From: a virus
IMG/VR virus record: IMGVR_UViG_3300011258_000831
Location: 1 to 27,672 of that record
Strand: one strand, 5' to 3'
Length of the DNA: 27,672 nt
Position numbers and translations under genes: made by a program. A model generated the notes under the pieces. The model had not been told where the DNA came from. It saw only the letters and a list, made by a program, of their open reading frames with translations, and did no database searches. Shown here one piece after another: positions 22,876 to 27,672 of this stretch (the first letter of the stretch is position 1; every line of letters starts with the position of its first letter).

Positions 22876-23130
22876 CTAAATCTCCTTAATCAATTTCAAA
22901 TCACGCAATGGCAATACAAATTCTTTGTCACTAGTTACGAATAACAAGCAAAGCCCCATTAAAAAATCAATAAATGATGTCCACAAAATAAATGGCTGGA
23001 ACTTACAAGCGACTCCAATATCTGCCTTATTTGGGTTTGCTACAAAAACACTTACGCCATAAAGTTTTGCTTTATGGGTTAACCCCGCCTCTAGCGCTTC
23101 CTCTGTCGAAACAAAAAAACTTTCAAACAT
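22876..23130 (-). CDS. Small early protein with one hydrophobic segment (84 aa)
   Basis: An 84-aa protein. Residues ~47-65 (FILWTSFIDFLMGLCLLFV) may be a membrane span or a buried core. The N-terminal half includes EALEAGLTHKAKLYGVSVFV. AGGAGAG precedes the start and the stop is two bases from the next gene. Function unknown; a small membrane-associated early protein or a compact host-factor inhibitor are both possible. Confidence 0.65.
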   Translation of the reverse strand: MFESFFVSTEEALEAGLTHKAKLYGVSVFVANPNKADIGVACKFQPFILWTSFIDFLMGLCLLFVTSDKEFVLPLRDLKLIKEI

Positions 23131-23150
23131 AACAAACTCTCCTATTAAAA

Positions 23151-23477
23151 TTAATACTTAGCTTCAAACTTATCTTGGTACAGCGTGTAATCAATAAAAT
23201 TACCGTCTAGCTCTAGATGTATTTCTACTACTGGCGGCATGTTTGGCACTTGCATACCCCTTATCCAACACCCTGCAGCCCTCTCACCCTTTTCATTCTC
23301 GGCATAAGCTGCCCATCCCTTTTTTACATTTGATGCGTCACACGGTTCAGGCTGTAGCACTATCTGCACATCATCGGTGTACTGATGAACGAATGTGCTT
23401 GGCATATCCTCCGCACTTGCTGCTAATGAAAAACCTAAGATAATTAAAGCCATTCCAGCTACTGTTAATCTAGTCAT
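23151..23477 (-). CDS. Exported small protein in the early operon (108 aa)
   Basis: A 108-aa protein with a clear signal peptide, MTRLTVAGMALIILGFSLAASA, likely cut at ASA-ED. The mature part has two cysteines (in EPCDAS and GCWIRG) that may form a disulfide, plus GWAAYAENEKGERAAGCW. This strand-turn pattern recurs in small exported phage proteins. A periplasmic role such as superinfection exclusion or envelope modification is conceivable but not shown. AGGGG precedes the start. Confidence 0.75.
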   Translation of the reverse strand: MTRLTVAGMALIILGFSLAASAEDMPSTFVHQYTDDVQIVLQPEPCDASNVKKGWAAYAENEKGERAAGCWIRGMQVPNMPPVVEIHLELDGNFIDYTLYQDKFEAKY

Positions 23478-23486
23478 AAAATTCCC

Positions 23487-23672
23487 CTAATGGATTAAAT
23501 GTTTAGTTTCTATTGCAACATCAATGTTGTGATGCTCTGCTAGACAATCGCCACATTCAGGTTTGAATGGGCTGTCATTTTTAGCGTACTTCGCCATCTG
23601 ATCTTCAACTTCATCAAAAAACTCTTGTATAGCTGGTTCAACCTTATTTCCGCATTTGTAACAATCTGTCAT
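23487..23672 (-). CDS. Small zinc-ribbon-like protein (61 aa)
   Basis: A 61-aa protein with two Cys pairs: DCYKCG at residues 3-6 and ECGDC near residues 40-44, with a helical acidic stretch between. The C-x2-C ... C-x2-C arrangement suggests zinc binding. AGGAGGT precedes the ATG, which overlaps the stop of the upstream TTG-started gene (ATGA). Function unknown. Confidence 0.7.
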   Translation of the reverse strand: MTDCYKCGNKVEPAIQEFFDEVEDQMAKYAKNDSPFKPECGDCLAEHHNIDVAIETKHLIH

Positions 23673-23839
23673 CGTTTAACCTCCTGTAAATGTCTAGCTT
23701 TCATACCCTCTACATCACCTCTATCAATACAGTTGCTACCGTGCCATAACTCATAAATCACCTTCTCACCTACGTTTACTTTGCATATCGTGTAAGCGCC
23801 GTTCTTTAGGTGATACTTGGATTGTTGTTGCCATTTCAA
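23669..23839 (-). CDS. Small early protein with TTG start (56 aa)
   Basis: A 56-residue frame filling an otherwise empty gap. It starts at a TTG that overlaps the upstream TGA (TTGA) and ends in ATGA with the zinc-ribbon gene. The sequence includes KYHLKNGAYTICKVNVGEKV and IYELWHGSNCIDRG, a pattern (Y-x-L-x-x-x-x-Y-x-I-x-K-x-x-V, then WHG) found in many small phage proteins. Both stop-start overlaps and the recurring motif argue for a real gene. No Shine-Dalgarno is strong, so it would rely on coupling. Confidence 0.6.
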   Translation of the reverse strand: MKWQQQSKYHLKNGAYTICKVNVGEKVIYELWHGSNCIDRGDVEGMKARHLQEVKR

Positions 23840-24099
23840 ATTAATTTATGCACCGTACTAGCGCCATTAACCGTTTTTAATCCTGTCGGCGTTTGTGTGA
23901 TTGACTTAACATCCGATGTAATGAATTTAGATTGACCACCACCATTAGCGCGAATGAAATCAACCTCGACCTTTGCGCTGTTAATAATTACTTGTGATAC
24001 ATCACCAATAACTTTTGCTTTTTCTGTGTCAATAGCGCCACTTTTCAAGCCTTGTAATGTTTCAAATAAGTGATCTCTAAGCGTATCTATGTTGCTCAT
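23836..24099 (-). CDS. Small helical early phage protein (87 aa)
   Basis: The ATG at 24099 is preferred because GGAG lies eight bases upstream; a longer frame to 24162 lacks such a site and covers the end of the HNH gene. The protein starts MSNIDTLRDHLFETLQGLKS and continues TEKAKVIGDVSQVIINSAKV, a helical pattern frequent in small phage early proteins. Function unknown. It overlaps the HNH-family gene by 23 bases. Confidence 0.7.
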   Translation of the reverse strand: MSNIDTLRDHLFETLQGLKSGAIDTEKAKVIGDVSQVIINSAKVEVDFIRANGGGQSKFITSDVKSITQTPTGLKTVNGASTVHKLI

Positions 24100-24691
24100 T
24101 TTGTTTACTCCGTTTGTTGATTTGTCTGGTAATTGCACCCTGTAGCTGAATAGCGAGTGCAATCTCTTTTGGATAGTTGTGCATAGTATTTCTCTGCATG
24201 TTCTGGACTCTGGTGTATAGGCTTAAGTTGGTTATTTTTATGTTTTGCTTATTACCATCAAGGAAAATTAAAACCATGCCCTTTGGAATCTTGCCGTTCA
24301 TGCGCTCCCACACCACTCGCTGCAATAATTTCCACTGATACAGACCCTCTGCCATCTTCATCATGACGTAGCCATCGCTTTGTATTCTTGTGCTGCCTAC
24401 GGGTTTGTAATTTGGCGGCTTTGTGCCTTTCTTAAATCGCGTTGCCTCCGTGCCTGTAGCACTCCAACCTTTCATGCCCTTATTCCAAGCTTGTTCACCT
24501 TTTTGAAAGAAACCAGTGCGGCCTGTTCTCCAGCTATTACGCTTTCTAAGTGCATTTAAATTAACAATGCTCACATCATCCCGCTTGAACTTCTTTACAA
24601 AGCTGCTATGTAATTCAGCAATAGGTAAGGTGCAATTGTCTTTAATGTAAGCAAGCTCATTTTTGCTGTAGTTGATTTTTACACCCCTCAT
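24077..24691 (-). CDS. HNH-family protein with altered active-site residue
   Basis: A 204-aa protein. Residues 1-60 are basic and HTH-like (ELAYIKDNCTLPIAELHSSF, then LNALRKRNSW). Residues ~60-100 have the RTGRTGFFQKGEQAWNKGMK linker typical of free-standing phage HNH proteins. The HNH_3-like core is at ~119-170: QWKLLQRVVWERMNGKIP, MVLIFLDGN and ITNLSLYTR. The first His of the motif, normally in 'LHR/KHR..WE', is Gln124 here. The central His is absent, as in the 'vxFxDGN' subtype. The enzyme may therefore be inactive. Its start overlaps the previous stop in TAATG. Confidence 0.8.
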   Translation of the reverse strand: MRGVKINYSKNELAYIKDNCTLPIAELHSSFVKKFKRDDVSIVNLNALRKRNSWRTGRTGFFQKGEQAWNKGMKGWSATGTEATRFKKGTKPPNYKPVGSTRIQSDGYVMMKMAEGLYQWKLLQRVVWERMNGKIPKGMVLIFLDGNKQNIKITNLSLYTRVQNMQRNTMHNYPKEIALAIQLQGAITRQINKRSKQNEQHRYA

Positions 24692-24807
24692 TAGTTGGCG
24701 CCCCGCTCAACCACTACACCATCAATCTCATCAGCAAAATGTAGCGTTACACCTAGCGCGATAAAAAGTAAGATTAAGCCTATGCCTAGCTTGGTTGTTG
24801 TGTTCAT
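24691..24807 (-). CDS. 38-aa single-span membrane microprotein
   Basis: Begins MNTTTKLGIGLILLFIALGV, a single N-terminal membrane span, with a short acidic tail (ADEIDGVVVERGAN). GGAGGT lies seven bases before the ATG. The ATG overlaps the stop of the upstream replication gene (ATGA) and its TAA overlaps the next ATG (TAATG). Such tight coupling makes translation very likely. Function unknown. Confidence 0.7.
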   Translation of the reverse strand: MNTTTKLGIGLILLFIALGVTLHFADEIDGVVVERGAN

Positions 24808-25454
24808 GCTGTAACCTCCCCTGTGTTTTTATTAGGCAGGCTCAATGTCTCGGATAGTGATTTAAATTGAAGGTTTGATTTCTTATTGCCGTTTGCTAAA
24901 ACAGCCATCGCCTGTTCGTGATTGCCAATTAATACAGGGTTGTCAGACTTGTGATAACCATTAACAAAGTTCTCTGATTCAGCGCGACCAATCATCACAG
25001 GCAGATGTTCTACAGACTCATTACGTTGCTTATAACCGCGATAGCGAGTTTCAAATTCTTTGGCAACAAAAGGCCATTCATCGCTCTGCTTCATTCCCAC
25101 AGCCAACCAGCCGCCCATGTCCTGCAAAACCTTGTGTATTAAGCCATCATCAAACACAACGCTAGACCATGTACCAACACCTCTAACTGCCTTATCAACC
25201 TTAGCCCATGCAATCATGGCGCTGTCTTGTGTACTGCCCTGCATCATCTTCACAAAGTCTGCAATCTTAGGCATAAACATACCGTTATCAGGGTTTTGCA
25301 AATGTCTACCCATTGTTTGCTTAACAGCATCAAAGTCGTATGAATCTAAGCCTTGCCAATAAAGCATTTTCAAGCCGTCTGATAATGTTTTGTTGTATTG
25401 TTCTGCAACTAAATCTAAGTGTTCGCAGAATGGTTTAAAGTCTTGCTGATTCAT
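24804..25454 (-). CDS. Replication partner protein, DUF6475-like
   Basis: I choose the ATG at 25454 (216 aa), which has AAAAGGA eight bases upstream; an upstream TTG frame ten codons longer lacks a site. The protein contains QDFKPFCEHLDLVAEQYNKT, then YDFDAVKQTMGRHLQNPDNG and FMPKIADFVKMMQG. That is the helical plan of lambda-P-like or DnaT-like loaders annotated as DUF6475, followed by a WAKVDKAVRGVGTW segment. It probably recruits or loads the host helicase at the origin bound by the Rep product. It overlaps rep by 20 bases. Confidence 0.7.
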   Translation of the reverse strand: MNQQDFKPFCEHLDLVAEQYNKTLSDGLKMLYWQGLDSYDFDAVKQTMGRHLQNPDNGMFMPKIADFVKMMQGSTQDSAMIAWAKVDKAVRGVGTWSSVVFDDGLIHKVLQDMGGWLAVGMKQSDEWPFVAKEFETRYRGYKQRNESVEHLPVMIGRAESENFVNGYHKSDNPVLIGNHEQAMAVLANGNKKSNLQFKSLSETLSLPNKNTGEVTA

Positions 25455-26181
25455 CTGTGATGTCCTTTTCTGACTGATTGCCAAATAGTTTTTCGTATGC
25501 TGCGTCTGTGTTTTGTTTGTTTTCAGTTGCTATATTTTTTACCGCCCTGCCTTTTGGCATGTAAACGTCTTTCCAGCTAGAGCGAATAGATGCTTGAATC
25601 GCCAGAGATGGGTCGTGTCCAGCGTCGCGTATTTTCTTAAGTTCGGTAATTAATGACTTGATTGCAGGAATGGTATTTTTGGCTTTTAAGCCTTTACGCA
25701 TTTCTAAAAAATCATTCCAAAGCTCGATTGGGATAAAGTCTGGAATTGGTAATTTTTCTACAGCGGATTTATCCGCGCTTTTTGTTTTGTTTTTATCTTT
25801 CTCTTTATCTACTTCTTTATCTATATCTATATCTACTTCTTGCTTAGAAGTTACTTGCAAGTTTTTAGTGTGGTTATCCCTATATTTCAATAGGTTAGGT
25901 ATTTTGATGGTGATGTTGTCAGAGCCACGTTGAACCAACATCAAGCCAACGTCAGAGCAACATTGGCATAGAAAAATGAATTTTTTAGACGTGATGTTTG
26001 CTTGACGACCCCACCTCGATAGGCTGTAAGTCACTTCATGTTTGTTAGAAGCGTCTATAACTAAAGCTACTATTTCTAACATTTTGAAATAAAAACCATA
26101 GCCTTCTAATCCTGCTTTATCTTCTAATAAAGCAATGCGTTCATCGTTGCGAGCGTTCGCATGGTGTTTAAACCACTTCAT
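25435..26181 (-). CDS. Replication initiator, DUF4373/Lin1244-type N-terminus
   Basis: A 248-aa protein. Residues 1-105 match the phage replication-initiator plan: MKWFKHHANARNDERIALLE, EGYGFYFKMLEIVA, an HTH part and IPNLLKYRDNHTKNLQ. A highly charged linker rich in Lys/Asp/Glu follows (~113-140), then a C-terminal helical domain with FIPIELWNDFLEMRKGLKAK. Proteins of this type bind the origin, often inside their own gene, as lambda O does. The start overlaps the stop of the CII-like gene (TGATG). The linker-encoding DNA is AT-rich and repetitive. Confidence 0.75.
   Translation of the reverse strand: MKWFKHHANARNDERIALLEDKAGLEGYGFYFKMLEIVALVIDASNKHEVTYSLSRWGRQANITSKKFIFLCQCCSDVGLMLVQRGSDNITIKIPNLLKYRDNHTKNLQVTSKQEVDIDIDKEVDKEKDKNKTKSADKSAVEKLPIPDFIPIELWNDFLEMRKGLKAKNTIPAIKSLITELKKIRDAGHDPSLAIQASIRSSWKDVYMPKGRAVKNIATENKQNTDAAYEKLFGNQSEKDITDESARL
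25763..25850. other. Candidate replication origin inside rep
   Basis: A perfect inverted repeat (GCGGAT TT ATCCGC, 25763-25776) abuts a ~70-bp AT-rich, strand-asymmetric stretch with repeated TTTATC/TATATC units (25790-25845), within the part of rep that encodes the charged linker. Lambda-type origins lie in the same place in gene O. The repeats may equally reflect the low-complexity linker codons. Confidence 0.3.
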
Positions 26182-26564
26182 CAGGCAACCGCAACCAACT
26201 TGTCTAATTCAGCTTGCAAGGTAGCTCTGCGCTCTAGATTGGGGTCTTTAACCGCTACATATCCATATTTACGGAGTAAGTATTGAAGAGGAATAATATT
26301 GCCTGTTTCGTTGATTAAATCCTCTATTGCATCGGCTGTAAGCCCAGCCGAGCCACCGACAAATTTAGTGACCTGCTCACGCCTTTTTCCAATAGCATCC
26401 CCGATTGAATCATGACTAAAGCCACTACGAGTTACAGATATTTCAAATGCACGTTTTAAGGAGCTTATGCCCTTTAATGTCTTGCTTGGCACCACTTCGA
26501 TAGCCTCGCTTTGTGCCTCTTCAGCAACATACATTTGCTTTGTTTGTGTGTCTTGGTGTCTCAT
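26181..26564 (-). CDS. CII-like transcription regulator
   Basis: A 127-aa protein. The central part (RSGFSHDSIGDAIGKRREQVTKFV, ~49-72) reads as a HTH of the CII/Xre type. It is followed by AGLTADAIEDLINETGNIIPL and the QYLLRKYGYVAV segment characteristic of phage CII-like or replication-linked regulators. It lies directly after a tR1-like terminator and immediately before rep, the position of cII between cro and O in lambda. The stop overlaps the rep start in TGATG. It could activate repressor or integrase promoters, but no target sites were identified. Confidence 0.65.
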   Translation of the reverse strand: MRHQDTQTKQMYVAEEAQSEAIEVVPSKTLKGISSLKRAFEISVTRSGFSHDSIGDAIGKRREQVTKFVGGSAGLTADAIEDLINETGNIIPLQYLLRKYGYVAVKDPNLERRATLQAELDKLVAVA

Positions 26565-26584
26565 GGTGTGTCTCGCTATTTGTC

Positions 26585-26615
26585 AAAAAATAAGAGTCAC
26601 GCTAAGCTGTGACTC
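26585..26615 (-). terminator. tR1-like terminator between cro and cII-like gene
   Basis: On the - strand GAGTCAC pairs perfectly with GTGACTC (7 bp, 8-nt loop), followed by TTATTTTTT. It would limit early transcription beyond cro unless bypassed. Confidence 0.85.
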
Positions 26616-26624
26616 ATGAATTAT

Positions 26625-26810
26625 TTATTCTTTACTTTTAAAATGATTGAATATAGGCGTGATAGTCGCGCTCCTAGGGTCAATCGTTTCTTGATAACGA
26701 ATGCGTTTAAGGGTATTGAAAGGAACTCCAACCTCTTGAGATATAGCTTCCATATCGGCAAGTGTTATCGCCTTCAGTTTTTCTTTTACATAAATAGTAT
26801 TTGTGTCCAT
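26625..26810 (-). CDS. Cro-like repressor
   Basis: The favoured start, ATG 26810, gives 61 aa beginning MDTNTIYVKEKLKAITLADM. Residues ~17-40 (ADMEAISQEVGVPFNTLKRI) are a HTH: helix 2 MEAISQEVG, turn, helix 3 PFNTLKRI. The size fits Cro. Longer readings from 26819 or 26846 would begin within or upstream of the promoter -10 at 26818-26823. Predicted transcription starts within a base or two of this ATG, so the message would be nearly leaderless; no Shine-Dalgarno exists. It is divergent from the repressor gene, under operator control and followed by a terminator. It probably binds the same operators to shut off repressor synthesis. Confidence 0.7.
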   Translation of the reverse strand: MDTNTIYVKEKLKAITLADMEAISQEVGVPFNTLKRIRYQETIDPRSATITPIFNHFKSKE

Positions 26811-26817
26811 GTCCAAC

Positions 26818-26846
26818 ATCTTATCGCATCCGATAAGAATATACAA
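26818..26846 (-). promoter_or_regulatory. Early promoter for cro and the - strand operon
   Basis: On the - strand TTGTAT, 17 bases, TAAGAT. The spacer contains operator 26821-26836, so repressor bound there would occlude RNA polymerase. Its layout is the mirror of the promoter at 27324-27352. Confidence 0.65.
26821..26836. promoter_or_regulatory. Operator 1, TTATCGCATCCGATAA
   Basis: A near-perfect 16-bp palindrome with arms TTATCG/CGATAA. It lies in the spacer of the cro promoter, 33 bp centre to centre from operator 2. Confidence 0.8.
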
Positions 26847-26853
26847 GTTAAAT

Positions 26854-26869
26854 CTATCGGATTTGATAA
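26854..26869. promoter_or_regulatory. Operator 2, CTATCGGATTTGATAA
   Basis: A degenerate copy of the 16-bp palindrome, just upstream of the repressor start codons and of the cro promoter -35. It could mediate autoregulation of the repressor. Confidence 0.7.
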
Positions 26870-26892
26870 ATAAATATATGTACTATTTAATA

Positions 26893-27240
26893 ATGGATAG
26901 CAAAAAGATATTAAAAGCCAATGTTGAGGCGTTAATGATTCACAGATATGGGAAAATAAACCTTAATAAAACGCATCTTGAATCTAAAGCTCGCAATAAA
27001 GATATGGCTATCAGCATCGGCTCATTGCAAAGGTTATTAGATGCTGTTAACTCTACAGGCATTGATGTCGTTGATAAGATTGCTTATTTCTTTGATATGC
27101 AATCATGGCAATTGCTATCCCCTGTCTTTGATGCAAGCAACCCGCCAGCCATTAAACAGCGATCTAAAACCGAAGATGATTTATACGAAAAACTAATGAA
27201 AGCAGCAGAAGATTTAGAAGAGTATAAAACAGGAAAGTAA
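26893..27240 (+). CDS. Short phage repressor, Xre-like, without peptidase domain
   Basis: 115 aa from ATG 26893 (MDSKKILKANVEALM); an in-frame ATG at 26878 would add five residues. Neither has a Shine-Dalgarno. The core matches the Xre plan: ANVEALMIHRYG, then a HTH with ESKARNKDMAISIGSLQRLL, IDVVDKIAYFFDMQSWQLL, and the SPVFDASNPP tail that often follows such HTHs. A charged helical C-terminus follows (~90-115), perhaps for oligomerisation. There is no LexA-type peptidase domain, so RecA-driven self-cleavage is unlikely. The gene is divergent from cro, flanked by two operator pairs and followed by its own terminator, so it is the likely immunity repressor. Confidence 0.75.
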   Translation: MDSKKILKANVEALMIHRYGKINLNKTHLESKARNKDMAISIGSLQRLLDAVNSTGIDVVDKIAYFFDMQSWQLLSPVFDASNPPAIKQRSKTEDDLYEKLMKAAEDLEEYKTGK

Positions 27241-27258
27241 TACATACTTATAAATAAG

Positions 27259-27282
27259 GCCAGCTTAATTGCTGGCTTTTTT
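27259..27282 (+). terminator. Intrinsic terminator after the repressor gene
   Basis: GCCAGC pairs perfectly with GCTGGC around TTAATT and runs into TTTTTT. It insulates repressor transcription from the promoter at 27324. Confidence 0.88.
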
Positions 27283-27300
27283 ACGTCTATCGCAAATTAT

Positions 27301-27316
27301 TTATCGAATATGATAA
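27301..27316. promoter_or_regulatory. Operator 3, TTATCGAATATGATAA
   Basis: Third copy of the 16-bp palindrome, upstream of the + strand promoter -35; 33 bp centre to centre from operator 4. Confidence 0.75.
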
Positions 27317-27323
27317 TAAGTGC

Positions 27324-27352
27324 TTGACTTGTCTTATCGCATTCGATAAACT
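27324..27352 (+). promoter_or_regulatory. Early + strand promoter (pL-like)
   Basis: TTGACT, 17 bases, TAAACT, with operator 4 inside the spacer. Transcription would start near 27359 and lead to the gene at 27483. Confidence 0.68.
27334..27349. promoter_or_regulatory. Operator 4, TTATCGCATTCGATAA
   Basis: Best match to the palindromic consensus, located between the -35 and -10 of the + strand early promoter. Confidence 0.8.
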
Positions 27353-27443
27353 TATAAACATCGACAAAGCAACACTTCGCCGCACTCCAATAGGACAGGC
27401 TTGATATGGCGCTAAGTTGAAATGATTACTTGCAGTAGGTTTA

Positions 27444-27467
27444 TAGGGCGGTTCATTGCCCTACTTT
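27444..27467 (+). terminator. Terminator-like hairpin in the leader of the right-edge gene
   Basis: TAGGGC pairs with GCCCTA (6 bp, 8-nt loop), followed by CTTTTTA. It stands between the early + strand promoter and the gene at 27483, directly before the ribosome site AAAGGA, so it may act as an attenuator. Confidence 0.55.
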
Positions 27468-27482
27468 TTAAAGGATATGACG

Positions 27483-27672
27483 ATGAATATACCAGATCAA
27501 ACAATTGATAGATTAGAAGCGATATTAGGTGAAACTCGCCACGGCTTTGATTTTGAACAGCTAATAGAAGCTACAGGTAATGATGACGATTCTAGAATTG
27601 CTGGCTGTATTTATCGCATCTTATTTGGTGATGAGTCACAAATTATTGCCAACAAGAAAGAGGCGTTACTAG
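27483..27672 (+). CDS. Early + strand gene, cut by the right edge
   Basis: The ATG at 27483 has AAAGGA seven bases upstream; an in-frame ATG at 27477 is too close to it. The visible 63 residues begin MNIPDQTIDRLEAILGETRH and contain FEQLIEATGNDDDSRIAGCI, with no recognised motif. It is the first gene behind the operator-controlled + strand promoter, so it should be an early function repressed in the lysogen. Confidence 0.65.
   Translation, partial: MNIPDQTIDRLEAILGETRHGFDFEQLIEATGNDDDSRIAGCIYRILFGDESQIIANKKEALL

Noticed and set aside
25454-25484. TTG-started N-terminal extension of the DUF6475-like protein
   Set aside because: The extension runs through the AAAAGGA Shine-Dalgarno of the ATG at 25454, which is a better start.
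25783-25850. Possible CRISPR-like or short tandem repeat array
   Set aside because: The units are 6-12 bp, imperfect and encode the charged Rep linker; there are no spacers.
26594-26603. boxA-like element near the tR1-like terminator
   Set aside because: Only 6 of 8 bases match and they form part of the terminator stem, so the resemblance is probably accidental.

Overview
This window is the left/early-to-late part of a temperate, short-tailed (podovirus-like) bacteriophage or prophage. The moderate GC, sigma70-type promoters, Shine-Dalgarno-led genes and lambda-type NinB/NinG recombination genes suggest a gammaproteobacterial host, possibly marine, but no gene fixes the genus. The whole window appears to be phage; no host gene, integrase or lysis gene was recognised, so those probably lie outside it.

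Right end (about 26.6-27.67 kb): an immunity region. A short + strand repressor gene faces a small Cro-like gene on the - strand. Four near-identical 16-bp palindromic operators (TTATCGnATnCGATAA) lie in two pairs, one on each side of the repressor gene. Both pairs have the same 33-bp centre-to-centre spacing, and in each pair one operator fills the spacer of an early promoter. The - strand promoter feeds cro, a tR1-like terminator, a CII-like gene, replication genes and the early operon. The + strand promoter feeds a gene cut by the right edge.

Middle (about 20.9-26.6 kb, all - strand): CII-like regulator, Rep (DUF4373-like) and a DUF6475-like partner, a 38-aa membrane microprotein, an HNH-family protein lacking its usual histidine, several small early genes, NinB, NinG, a winged-helix protein and, last, a 113-aa gene in the position of a Q-type late antiterminator. 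Next comes an ~850-bp stretch with almost no coding capacity. It holds a good promoter, a ~350-nt structured untranslated leader with a tRNA-like segment, a strong terminator, a repeat cluster and one 46-aa gene.

Left (1-20.1 kb, - strand): the late operon. In order of transcription it carries small and large terminase, two small genes, a P22-size portal, a small head protein, an exported DUF1996-domain protein, a 722-aa repeat-rich surface protein, scaffold, an SU10-like major capsid protein, tail adaptor (P22 gp4 position), a P22 gp10-like hub, a fibre-like protein, a GNAT-like protein, four probable ejection/internal virion proteins, a fibre-like protein and a membrane protein cut by the left edge. 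Most genes are joined by ATGA or TAATG overlaps. The operon is interrupted by at least five sense-oriented intrinsic terminators with look-alike stems, which implies that late transcription is antiterminated.

The least ordinary items are the structured late leader, the mirrored operator-promoter modules with a near-leaderless cro, the secreted DUF1996 protein inside a head operon, the mosaic adhesin-like 722-aa protein and a lone + strand membrane microprotein opposite the late operon.
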